Shown piece by piece: positions 24,865 to 32,117 of a stretch of DNA of 64,000 nt; within the stretch, counting starts at the first letter, position 1, and each line of letters opens with the position of its first letter. The stretch comes from Desulfovibrio sp. (GTDB taxonomy: Bacteria; Desulfobacterota; Desulfovibrionia; Desulfovibrionales; Desulfovibrionaceae), in assembly GCA_030145055.1 (NCBI GenBank), contig JAQYWK010000002.1, positions 720,814 through 784,813 on the forward strand, written 5' to 3'. The position numbers were made by a program, and so were the translations under genes. Below the pieces are notes generated by a model. The model was given only the letters and a program-made list of their open reading frames with translations. It had not been told where the DNA came from and did not search any database.

Positions 24865-25155
24865 ATGGACAAAAATAAGTTTGACCACACAACATGTCGG
24901 CATAATGACGGGAATTGCAGCACCAAGAGTTGTGCCGATTGCCCCATGAATCCTTCCCGCCCCCAACCTAAACCGTTCAAGAATCTTTTCAACAATCCTC
25001 CCGGCATGGCTTGCGTTGAAACAGTCGAAGATGCCGCGCGGGATGCGATTGAATATTTCAATGAGCTTTACATGAACTGTGGTGATTTTAAGGCATCCAT
25101 GTTTGCGGCTAGGCTCGAAAATGCATTGGAGAGAAGCGGTGTCTCAGCACCTTAG
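24865..25155 (+). CDS. Cys-rich early phage protein, unknown
   Basis: This 96-aa protein has an N-terminal cysteine cluster (TTCRHNDGNCSTKSCADCPMN), suggestive of a small metal-binding site, and a helical C-terminal half (VEDAARDAIEYFNELYMNCG). GGGGAGG lies 9 nt before the ATG. The next gene overlaps its end. Confidence 0.6.
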   Translation: MDKNKFDHTTCRHNDGNCSTKSCADCPMNPSRPQPKPFKNLFNNPPGMACVETVEDAARDAIEYFNELYMNCGDFKASMFAARLENALERSGVSAP

Positions 25156-25339
25156 CATCAAACGCATTGTTACTTTTGAATGCACCTGTTCTGAGTGTGA
25201 AACGCTCGTTCTTCTGCAAAATGCGAAGCAAGTGAAAGAGTTCGAACGGAAACATAAGAACTGCAACACAGCTGGAGGTTGTCATGGCGAATCAAGAGAA
25301 TCCTTATGTGACTCAGGAACTGAAAGAATTGAGAATTAG
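25139..25339 (+). CDS. Small CxC/CxxC protein, unknown
   Basis: This 66-aa protein starts at GTG 25139 inside the previous gene. The core IVTFECTCSECETLVLL and ERKHKNC form a four-Cys zinc-finger-like unit. An upstream ATG at 25079 would add residues that are only the shadow of the previous gene. The start is uncertain. Confidence 0.45.
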   Translation: MSQHLSIKRIVTFECTCSECETLVLLQNAKQVKEFERKHKNCNTAGGCHGESRESLCDSGTERIEN

Positions 25340-25493
25340 ATTCCTTGAACTGCGGCCCCAGCTCACTCGCAAAGGCAGTGCAATTCTAGGCGGACTTCTG
25401 GTGGATCTGGATCGACTGAAACATAATGCACAACCACAGTGTCCACCGGATGAATCAAAAAGACGTTGTGAACGCGGAGCCTACCAAGATTAG
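25284..25493 (+). CDS. Small early phage protein, unknown
   Basis: This 69-aa helical protein (NPYVTQELKELRIRFLELRP) begins after a clear TGGAGG ribosome-binding site and overlaps the previous gene. No family is recognised. Confidence 0.55.
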   Translation: MANQENPYVTQELKELRIRFLELRPQLTRKGSAILGGLLVDLDRLKHNAQPQCPPDESKRRCERGAYQD

Positions 25494-25495
25494 TC

Positions 25496-25714
25496 ATGTT
25501 GAAAGCTGGAATGCGAGTGCAAGTAAAAGCGACGCTACGAAGGCGTGGATACATGGCACACATTGATCGCTTAGATTCACGTGGATTTTGGATAGGATTT
25601 AAGATTTATAAGGGCCGCATGAATAAAACTAGGCTCTGCATAATCAGGCCAAAGAATGTAACAGGCATATTAACCGAAGACGGACTGCGGTGCGTATTTA
25701 CGGAGGCATTATGA
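25496..25714 (+). CDS. Small basic early phage protein, unknown
   Basis: This 72-aa basic protein (MLKAGMRVQVKATLRRRGYM, RGFWIGFKIYKGRMNKT) looks like a small beta-barrel nucleic-acid-binding protein, but no family is certain. It starts two bases after the previous stop and overlaps the next start (GGAGG-ATTATG). Confidence 0.5.
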   Translation: MLKAGMRVQVKATLRRRGYMAHIDRLDSRGFWIGFKIYKGRMNKTRLCIIRPKNVTGILTEDGLRCVFTEAL

Positions 25715-26283
25715 GAAATCAAGAAGATTTTATTGAAGCAGAAGATCGAAACCAAGTACGGGAAAAGATCAAACGTTTTGATTATGAAGTTGACGATCAG
25801 GGCCGACTTTACAGCACTCAGGACAGAGTAGGTTACGGCGTTGGCTGGCAGATGATGCCACAGAAGCCGGGCAAATCTGTTCAGCCTCTTTATAAGATCA
25901 CGCACAAAGGCCACTGCTTCGTACTGTACGTGAAGGCTCTAGTTTCTCGACACTTCATCCCCTCAGTTGAATTCAATCCATACTGGTATGAAAAAACCCG
26001 CGCAGAAGCGAAAGCCCACAACGCAAAGCTGAGAAAGCAATGGCTGAAAGATCATGGAACAGGAAAAGTTAAAGGCGCAACTGCAAAGATGTTAGCGGAA
26101 GCACGAAAGGTGGATGAAGCTAAGCGAAAAGAGCGAAGGAAGCTCACGCCTACATTGGGAGTCGGATCGGACTTTGCGCCCTGGGCAAATCCATTTGAGC
26201 TGGCATCTAGTGGTAGGATTTATGAACGAGCATGCGGCGCTGGCTTTGATTTTCGGGACTCTAATATTTATCCGTTTTTGTAG
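25711..26283 (+). CDS. Early phage protein, unknown (190 aa)
   Basis: This is a soluble protein with an acidic N-terminus (NQEDFIEAEDRNQVREKIKR), a central region with GYGVGWQMMPQKPG and GHCFVLYVKALVSRHF, and a Lys/Ala-rich basic C-terminal half. GGAGG lies 7 nt before the ATG at 25711. The last gene of the early cluster, it is unrecognised. Confidence 0.6.
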   Translation: MRNQEDFIEAEDRNQVREKIKRFDYEVDDQGRLYSTQDRVGYGVGWQMMPQKPGKSVQPLYKITHKGHCFVLYVKALVSRHFIPSVEFNPYWYEKTRAEAKAHNAKLRKQWLKDHGTGKVKGATAKMLAEARKVDEAKRKERRKLTPTLGVGSDFAPWANPFELASSGRIYERACGAGFDFRDSNIYPFL

Positions 26284-26303
26284 GGGATGGGTGAATAGAA
26301 ACA

Positions 26304-26390
26304 ATGCCACCATTAACCGCACCAGAGGTAGCTGAGCTATTGCAGAAACCTAAGAACAGGGTGAATCATAAGGCTTTTAATTACTCATAA
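26304..26390 (+). pseudogene. Truncated excisionase/MerR-type HTH remnant
   Basis: The 28-codon frame MPPLTAPEVAELLQKPKNRV resembles the first half of an HTH_17/excisionase domain, then reads seven non-matching residues to a stop. It abuts the convergent membrane gene at 26385. It may be the stub of a regulatory gene cut by insertion of that gene. The fragment is short, so chance similarity cannot be excluded. Confidence 0.35.
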
Positions 26391-27086
26391 AAAATATAAT
26401 GCAGGTGCATATATTGGCCCTAAAACCAAGTGAATAAGCATAGATAGAATTGCGGCAACTCCGAGTACCAATGGAAAAAGATACTCAAGAACCCAATGAA
26501 AAGCGTAGCTTTTCTGGTACGCCCAAAAACATTTATTGAAAGGTGCAATTGTATCTGCCGCTTTTTGCGCATTTTCAAGGGCGCATTTAACACCTGTAAG
26601 TTTTTCCGTTATCTTTTTTACTGAGATTTCGGTCAGTCCATTATCTTTAATTGTTATAATTGCTTGAAGTTCATTTGTTAGTGTTTGAGTTATCATTAAA
26701 ATCTGTTTTATTGCAGTCGATTGCTCAATGGAATTATCTGTAACCAGTCGGTTGGTTGTTCGAATATCTCCAATCGCTTTTCGTAAAGTCAAACCAGTCA
26801 ACCTTAGTTTCCACTTACGAAAGGTTTGAAGCCCTAACCATGAAAAATATACGAGAAAGTAAAGAGTAATTAAAAGTAAAGAAATTTTAATTACAAAGGG
26901 TGGAAGTGTTGGTCCCTGAATGCCTAATATTTGGGGACTCGCAGTAATATCCCCAAATTTAACAATAATGAGCATAAGAATACTAGATAAAAGTAAATTC
27001 CTACGAGCTTTTAAAGCCTGTAACGGAAGCTCAATAAACGGTTCATTCATTACATCGTGAACTAATAACATTTTATCATCGGTCAT
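26385..27086 (-). CDS. Multi-pass membrane protein, cargo, unknown
   Basis: This 233-aa protein has hydrophobic segments at ~30-50 (LLLSSILMLIIVKFG), ~65-85 (VIKISLLLITLYFLVYFSWL) and ~200-230 (FPLVLGVAAILSMLIHLVLG), with a central soluble helical region (IRTTNRLVTDNSIEQST, QILMITQTLTNELQAI). No family is recognised. It is read against the early operon and is separated from it by an HTH stub, so it looks acquired. A phage-defence or exclusion role is possible only by analogy. Confidence 0.6.
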   Translation of the reverse strand: MTDDKMLLVHDVMNEPFIELPLQALKARRNLLLSSILMLIIVKFGDITASPQILGIQGPTLPPFVIKISLLLITLYFLVYFSWLGLQTFRKWKLRLTGLTLRKAIGDIRTTNRLVTDNSIEQSTAIKQILMITQTLTNELQAIITIKDNGLTEISVKKITEKLTGVKCALENAQKAADTIAPFNKCFWAYQKSYAFHWVLEYLFPLVLGVAAILSMLIHLVLGPIYAPALYFL

Positions 27087-27221
27087 TCTTTTTAACTCCT
27101 AAACTCAGGAAGATGAATGCAGATACTATTTTATAAATACAGGTGTCAAAATATTTAAAACAGCAATGAGCACGACAACAATAGGGGATTAAATGATGAA
27201 GAACGGAAAAGGAGTTCAGTC

Positions 27222-27452
27222 ATGACAAGAGAAGAATTAGAAGAACAGCTACTAAAAGATCTACCCCCAATCTTCAACCGCAAATCAGCCGAAAAACTGA
27301 CAGGAGGCGTTATCAACGCCAATTCCCTCAGAATCCAAGATTGCGAGGGAATTGGACCGCAAGAAGGTCGTTTTAAAAGAGGTCGTCAAGTGTTTTACAC
27401 TCGCGAACCTTTCGTAGCCTGGTTGGTCAAAGACACTCAACCACTAGTTTAA
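27222..27452 (+). CDS. Small DNA-binding protein next to the integrase (excisionase-like position)
   Basis: This 76-aa protein has RKSAEKLTGGVINANSLRIQ, then GRQVFYTREPFVAWLV. The pattern (domain of ~50 residues ending in R-VFY---PF--WL) is common in small phage HTH proteins beside integrases. It converges with the integrase, the two stop codons overlapping by four bases. A role in excision control is inferred. Confidence 0.5.
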   Translation: MTREELEEQLLKDLPPIFNRKSAEKLTGGVINANSLRIQDCEGIGPQEGRFKRGRQVFYTREPFVAWLVKDTQPLV

Positions 27453-28627
27453 AGCAGATCAACAGCACTCCTGCATTGGTCATCATGAGTATGAGTATAA
27501 CGCATTGTGGTCTGGATGGTGGCATGACCCATCAATTTTTGAACGACTGGGAGAGCAACTCCCTTCGCAACAAGACGAGAGGCAAAAGTATGACGGAAGC
27601 AGTGAGCACAAAAACGCAGACGGCGATCAGTAACGCCCTTATTCCATTCGAGATGCTTCATCAGAGTTGCAAAGTTTTCTCCAATTTCCTTTCGCAATCC
27701 ACCGGATGGAGACGGGAAGAGCAAAGCTTCGGCCTCGGTCAGCCCCCCTACCCGCGCCGTGAACATAGCCGCCAAGCTCTTGTTGATGTAGGCAACGCGA
27801 CTCTTGCCGGACTTTGGCCCGTCATCAGCTCCAGCAACGCCTTTGATGGTGATGACGAGTTCAACAGGGTCAACGTCCTGCCGAGTAAGCGCGAAAATTT
27901 CACCCATCCTCATCCCCGTGTACAAACTGATGAGACAGATGTCGTGGCAGTCAGTATATCCACGATCAATAGCCATCTTGAAAAATTTGATTTCCTCATC
28001 CGGCAAACAATAACGAAGTCGCTGATTGTTCACCTTTGGAAATTTTACATCCTTAACGGGATTAACCCCGCTCAGCCATTTCTGGCGGATGGCGTAATTG
28101 CATATCTGCCGGGTCAAAGCCAGACATTGAACGATGGTAGCTCGGGCAAGCCCTTTCCCCTTAAGAATACGCTTGAGCTCTTCAACATGGTTATGGTCAA
28201 GATCGCCAAGATAGACATGGCCAAAGACGGGCTTCAGGTGAAGATTAAGACGGGCGCGGTCATGCTTCCAAGTCTTCTTGTTCTCGAAAGAATAGTCAGT
28301 AATATAGATATCACCTGCGGACGAGAACGTCTTGCGGGCTTCTTTGGCATCAGCCAGAACTTTTTGCTCGGTGGCCTTGTGCTCTCGCATCTCAGCAAGA
28401 GATTGCGGACCGGAACCGACCTTGATGTTAGCGGTGATCTCGGAACGAAGCTTATGAGCCTTGGCAGGAGACCAGCCAGCGGATGCCCAACCAACGCCTT
28501 CCTGATGCTGCTTGCCGCCGCGATAATAGCGGAGAAAGAAATATTTATCGGGGCCGAGGCCGTGACGCTTATTTGCGTCTTCCCGGTAGCGGACACCAGT
28601 GTATTTAGTGAGTACGAACTTACCCAT
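27449..28627 (-). CDS. int: Tyrosine-family phage integrase
   Basis: This catalyses site-specific integration/excision. The 392-aa protein has an N-terminal arm-type region, a SAM-like core-binding domain (~90-180) and the C-terminal catalytic domain. The first Arg is in YTGMRMGEI, the Lys in GPKSGKSRVA, HxxR in CAHCFRHTFASRL, the second His in MGHATIQTT, and the Tyr nucleophile in MRYTHTH. All five catalytic residues are present. The gene starts about 150 bp from a tRNA-Leu 3' fragment, which is its likely attachment site. Confidence 0.92.
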   Translation of the reverse strand: MGKFVLTKYTGVRYREDANKRHGLGPDKYFFLRYYRGGKQHQEGVGWASAGWSPAKAHKLRSEITANIKVGSGPQSLAEMREHKATEQKVLADAKEARKTFSSAGDIYITDYSFENKKTWKHDRARLNLHLKPVFGHVYLGDLDHNHVEELKRILKGKGLARATIVQCLALTRQICNYAIRQKWLSGVNPVKDVKFPKVNNQRLRYCLPDEEIKFFKMAIDRGYTDCHDICLISLYTGMRMGEIFALTRQDVDPVELVITIKGVAGADDGPKSGKSRVAYINKSLAAMFTARVGGLTEAEALLFPSPSGGLRKEIGENFATLMKHLEWNKGVTDRRLRFCAHCFRHTFASRLVAKGVALPVVQKLMGHATIQTTMRYTHTHDDQCRSAVDLL

Positions 28628-28778
28628 GTGAACCTCATTTTCCAGAGCCTTAATAGAGCCTTGTTTATCTTAACAGCTATTAACACTGCCATACAGTATA
28701 AAGGCTCAATACCCCATATCACATGCGGGTTCAATACATCATTTAACATCAGCGAACAGTTGCACCCAACCCTATACA

Positions 28779-28838
28779 AGGGGCTTAAAATCCCTCGGAC
28801 TTCGGTCTGTACGAGTTCAAGTCTCGTTCTGGGTACCA
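28779..28838 (+). other. Attachment site: 3' fragment of tRNA-Leu(UAA)
   Basis: The sequence contains an anticodon stem-loop (AGGGG-CTTAAAA-TCCCT; anticodon TAA at 28786-28788), a class II variable arm with a TTCG loop, a T arm (ACGAG-TTCAAGT-CTCGT), the acceptor 3' strand TCTGGGT, A and encoded CCA (28836-28838). The D arm and 5' acceptor strand are absent: upstream sequence does not complement TCTGGGT. This is therefore the crossover-side remnant left by integration into tRNA-Leu. The intact or restored gene should lie at the other prophage end, left of the window. Confidence 0.85.
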
Positions 28839-28848
28839 CGGTTAAATC

Positions 28849-28893
28849 AAGGGTTTACGAACAATTTCACGATTGTTTGTGGACCCTTTTTTT
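28849..28893 (+). terminator. Strong intrinsic terminator after the tRNA fragment
   Basis: A 17-bp stem with a few G-T pairs (28849-28865 against 28872-28888) and six-base loop ends in a run of seven T. It is probably the native tRNA-Leu terminator, carried along with the attachment site. Confidence 0.85.
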
Positions 28894-29057
28894 ATGCCAT
28901 TTCTCTGATTTGTCCCACTCCTGTCCCACCTATTGTCAATAAAAGACCACTCCAAACAACTGCGACAGCTCTAACTGCCGCACTCTTTTCGTGCGTTCAA
29001 CGACTAATTTCAGCATCAACATACATTTCTTTCATTAATAAAACAAAGAGAGACGAC
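28894..29057. other. Non-coding leader of the tra operon; possible oriT region
   Basis: No gene is seen. It holds a small hairpin CGCAC-TCTTTTC-GTGCG (28979-28995) and an AT-rich run before traK, with AAGAGAG near the start codon. In IncP plasmids oriT lies immediately before traK, so this is where an origin of transfer would be expected, but no known nick-site sequence is recognised. Confidence 0.35.
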
Positions 29058-29402
29058 ATGATCTCTAAGATAACGCCTTCCGTACACGGCATAGGACGTG
29101 TTCAATATTTAGCCCTTAAAGCAGATATCGAAACAAACCTCATTGCTGGACATACGCGGATAGCAATCCACAACCATTATGCCGAGCAAGGTAAGATAAC
29201 CTTCAGCTATAAAAGATTTTGCTACTATGTGAGCCATTACAGCTCTAACTGCCTGCAAAAAAGTCAAGACTCAAAGCCTTCTCCAATTCTATCAGCCGCA
29301 TCACTTCCAGCGAATACAAACAGCCCTGTTCAATTAGAACAAGGCCAAAAATTTGCGCACGAAAAAAATCTTTCAGATGAAAACATTAAAGACCTCACAT
29401 AA
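29058..29402 (+). CDS. traK: TraK-like oriT-region DNA-binding protein
   Basis: This 114-aa protein's segment LALKADIETNLIAGHTRIAI, followed by ITFSYKRFCYYVSHY, matches the TraK family of IncP-type transfer systems, which bind beside oriT. The C-terminal half is low-complexity (Ser/Pro/Asn). It is the first gene of a traK-traL-traM set in IncP order. Confidence 0.75.
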   Translation: MISKITPSVHGIGRVQYLALKADIETNLIAGHTRIAIHNHYAEQGKITFSYKRFCYYVSHYSSNCLQKSQDSKPSPILSAASLPANTNSPVQLEQGQKFAHEKNLSDENIKDLT

Positions 29403-29429
29403 ACAATAAAACCTTTTTCAGGAGTTAAC

Positions 29430-30152
29430 ATGGCGACTATCCACATGATTTTACAGGGCAAAGGCGGCGTAGGCAAAAGCCTCATTGCAAGCATTCTTGC
29501 CCAGCACCTGCTTGAAGATGAAAAAGAAGTCTTTTGCGTAGACACAGATCCTGTCAATGCAACTTTCGCCGGCTACAAAAGATTCAATGTAACTGCTCTT
29601 GATATAATGAAGGAAGACGACATTGATCCCAGAAGCTTTGACAAGCTTTCAGAAATGATGGCTGAGCTTCCTGACAATTCTCATATGGTTATAGATAACG
29701 GTGCAGCCACATTTGTTCCTCTGGCCAGTTACCTTGCTGAGAATGAAGTCTTTGACCTGCTTAAAGGGCGCGGACATTCAATCAACCTTCACAGCGTCAT
29801 CACTGGCGGACAGGCTCTTCCTGATACACTGAGCGGACTAAACTCATTACTCAATGCTTTTCAGGATATCCCTATTTACGTGTGGTTGAATGGCTACTTC
29901 GGCCAAATCAGCAACGAAGGTAAAAACTTCGAAGAATTCAAAATCTATCAAAACAACATTGAGCGTTTTGCTGCTCTCATCAAACTTCCCCTGAAGAAAA
30001 AAGAAACCTTCGGGAAAGACTTAGAAAATCTTCTTTCGTCCCGCCTGTCATTTCAGGAAGCCATTCAAGGCGAAACTCCACTTATGATGAAACAGCGTCT
30101 GCACATGATGTGGCGTGAAATCAGAGCTGAACTGATTAATAGCGGTTTATAG
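29430..30152 (+). CDS. traL: TraL-like P-loop ATPase (ParA/MinD type)
   Basis: This 240-aa protein has a deviant Walker A motif at residues 9-16 (GKGGVGKS), then VFCVDTDPVNATFAGYK with the second signature Asp, typical of ParA-like ATPases and of IncP TraL. A later MVIDNGAATFVPL matches the TraL family. It is between traK and traM as in RP4. The exact transfer role of TraL is not well defined. Confidence 0.82.
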   Translation: MATIHMILQGKGGVGKSLIASILAQHLLEDEKEVFCVDTDPVNATFAGYKRFNVTALDIMKEDDIDPRSFDKLSEMMAELPDNSHMVIDNGAATFVPLASYLAENEVFDLLKGRGHSINLHSVITGGQALPDTLSGLNSLLNAFQDIPIYVWLNGYFGQISNEGKNFEEFKIYQNNIERFAALIKLPLKKKETFGKDLENLLSSRLSFQEAIQGETPLMMKQRLHMMWREIRAELINSGL

Positions 30153-30161
30153 GCAAAAACC

Positions 30162-30569
30162 ATGACTGCCGATACAAACAGCCCCCTCACCATCCAGAAA
30201 GTGCGCGATCTCATTACCGAGAAGCATAGCACCTTACTTGATGAGAACGACCCCATTCTCATGCTTGTAAGTATGCATCGCGCCTTTCTGGATGAGTATG
30301 AATTGATGCTGAGTCAGCAGACTGCAAAAGCTGAAGAACACATGAATGAGCATGTGAAAGCTTTTGCAACAGAAGTTCGCAAATCTACAAATATTCTGTT
30401 GAGCAAGGCGGTCAAATCCAACGTTGAGAACTGCATTGCTGAGATCGGGCAGCATCAAGAAGTCATGTCTAACTTCCTCTCTATAATCAAAACGTGGAGT
30501 ATCTTTGCCGGAATAATGCTCATTCTATCTGTTGCCACAACGCTTTCAGTTCTTGTGTGGGGTTCATGA
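30162..30569 (+). CDS. traM: TraM-like transfer protein with C-terminal membrane helix
   Basis: This 135-aa protein has ENDPILMLVSMHRAFLDEYE near residues 26-45, a coiled coil, and a C-terminal transmembrane helix (IFAGIMLILSVATTLSVLVW), the plan of IncP TraM. It overlaps trbB in ATGA, linking the DNA-processing genes to the mating-channel operon. Confidence 0.75.
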   Translation: MTADTNSPLTIQKVRDLITEKHSTLLDENDPILMLVSMHRAFLDEYELMLSQQTAKAEEHMNEHVKAFATEVRKSTNILLSKAVKSNVENCIAEIGQHQEVMSNFLSIIKTWSIFAGIMLILSVATTLSVLVWGS

Positions 30570-31528
30570 TGGAAGATCGTCTTGTAAACAACCTGCTCCA
30601 CAATATGGGGCTGAGCATAATAGAGGCTCTTGAAGATGAAAATGTTGTAGAAATAATGGTTAACCCTGACGGCAAACTTTGGGTCGAAAAGCTCGGCGAA
30701 GAAATGAAGATTGTCGGCAAAATATCTGAGATTCAGACAGCCATGATCATATCACTGGTTGCCAGCGCACTTAAAACAACCGTGACCGCTGACAACCCTA
30801 TAGTTGAAGGGGAACTTCCTAAAGCATCACCGCTTAATGGCAGTCGATTTGAAGGAATTTTCCCTCCAATTGTAGAGGCTGCTTCTTTTACTATTCGTAA
30901 GAAAGCAAGCCGTGTTTTTCCACTTGAAGATTATGTCCAGAGTGGGGTCATGACACTTGATGCAATGAACTCCATCAAAGAGGCCATTGAAAGCAAAAAA
31001 AACATCGTAGTTGTCGGCGGCACAGGCTCTGGAAAAACGACGCTAGTGAATGGAATCATAAAAGCCATTTCCATAATTTCTCCATATGACCGACTTGTCA
31101 TACTCGAAGACACTTCTGAATTGCAAAGTCATTCACACAACACAATTTCTCTACGCTCTTCAGATCATACCTCCATCCAAAACTTGGTTCGGGCGACCAT
31201 GAGACTTCGCCCGGACCGGATACTCGTTGGGGAAGTAAGAGGTGGAGAAGCTCTTGATCTACTCAAAGCTTGGAACACAGGACATCCCGGTGGAGTTGCA
31301 ACAGTTCATGCAAATTCTGCGGCTGAAGGATTGCTCCGAATTGAACAGCTCATATTAGAAGCAAGTACTTCCCCTATGCCCAATCTGATCGGATCAGCTG
31401 TGGACTTTTTGATATACATCCGCCGCACCAAAACAGGCCGGATTGTTTCAGAAATAGCCACAGTGTCCAGCTATGACTCTCATAACCATAAATACAATTT
31501 GGAGTATGTTTACAGTGAAGAAAAATAA
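30566..31528 (+). CDS. trbB: TrbB, VirB11-type hexameric secretion ATPase
   Basis: This 320-aa cytosolic ATPase powers pilus assembly and substrate transfer. Walker A is GGTGSGKTT, with LVILEDTSELQ, the His-containing MRLRPDRILVGEVRGGEALD (Walker B region) and GHPGGVATVHANS, all VirB11 signatures. Start codons at 30566 and 30569 are both possible; the first overlaps the traM stop. Confidence 0.93.
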   Translation: MMEDRLVNNLLHNMGLSIIEALEDENVVEIMVNPDGKLWVEKLGEEMKIVGKISEIQTAMIISLVASALKTTVTADNPIVEGELPKASPLNGSRFEGIFPPIVEAASFTIRKKASRVFPLEDYVQSGVMTLDAMNSIKEAIESKKNIVVVGGTGSGKTTLVNGIIKAISIISPYDRLVILEDTSELQSHSHNTISLRSSDHTSIQNLVRATMRLRPDRILVGEVRGGEALDLLKAWNTGHPGGVATVHANSAAEGLLRIEQLILEASTSPMPNLIGSAVDFLIYIRRTKTGRIVSEIATVSSYDSHNHKYNLEYVYSEEK

Positions 31529-31829
31529 CCTCCTCCTTTTACTGGCTTTGGCCTTGATAATCCTGATGCCTGAGAATGTTTTTGCATCCAATTCCATCAG
31601 CGAATTCGACAGCCCTTTTGAGGCTGTTGTCGGAACGATTACCGGCCCTGTAGGACGCTGGATATCAATAGCAGCCATGGGTCTCACAGGCGTAACTTTC
31701 GTAATGAAAAAAGATGAAATTCAAGGAGGATTCAGGCTGTTACTTGGAGTGGTATTCGGGATCGCATTCATAGCTTTCGCTTCATCAATTGTAGACGGCT
31801 TATTCAGTTTCAGCGGAGCGGTACTATGA
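31515..31829 (+). CDS. trbC: TrbC, VirB2-type conjugative pilin
   Basis: The prepilin of about 104 aa has a signal peptide (KKNNLLLLLALALIILMP, cleavage after VFA-S) and two transmembrane segments in the mature part (ISIAAMGLTGVTFVM and LLGVVFGIAFIAFASSIV). GTG at 31515 is preferred because GGAG lies 10 nt upstream. It overlaps trbB by 14 nt. Confidence 0.85.
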   Translation: MKKNNLLLLLALALIILMPENVFASNSISEFDSPFEAVVGTITGPVGRWISIAAMGLTGVTFVMKKDEIQGGFRLLLGVVFGIAFIAFASSIVDGLFSFSGAVL

Positions 31830-32101
31830 GAGTAGTCCCTATACACAGGTCGCTTCACAAACCTTCGATGGTAATGGGTGCAGAGCGGGAACTTGTTATG
31901 TTCTCAGCTCTAATTTCAATACTTGTCGGGATAGGTGGATTTACTCTTCTATCAGCCTTAGCGGGGCTGGTTTTTTGGATGGTGACCATCTTCATTCTTA
32001 GACAAATGGCCAAATCAGATCCGCAAATGTCTAAAGTCTGGTGGAAGCATCATAAACAGCAGGATTACTATTCTGCCCGCGCAACTCCGTGGCGTAATTA
32101 A
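31826..32101 (+). CDS. trbD: TrbD, VirB3-type membrane protein
   Basis: This 91-aa inner-membrane channel component has VVPIHRSLHKPSMVMGAERE, the conserved N-terminal pattern, then two transmembrane segments (FSALISILVGIGGFTLLSAL; GLVFWMVTIFILRQMAK) and DPQMSKVWWKH. The ATGA overlap with trbC supports coupling. Confidence 0.87.
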   Translation: MRVVPIHRSLHKPSMVMGAERELVMFSALISILVGIGGFTLLSALAGLVFWMVTIFILRQMAKSDPQMSKVWWKHHKQQDYYSARATPWRN

Positions 32102-32117
32102 GAGGAATGATAAAAAT

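Noticed and set aside
28234..28839. 201-codon minus-strand frame beginning MVPRTRLELVQTEV
   Set aside because: Its start is the complement of the tRNA-Leu 3' end, a well-known false protein at tRNA attachment sites; the rest is a shadow of the integrase gene.
27476..28942. 488-codon open frame on the plus strand over the integrase
   Set aside because: It lies opposite the integrase with all catalytic residues intact and has no recognisable domain.
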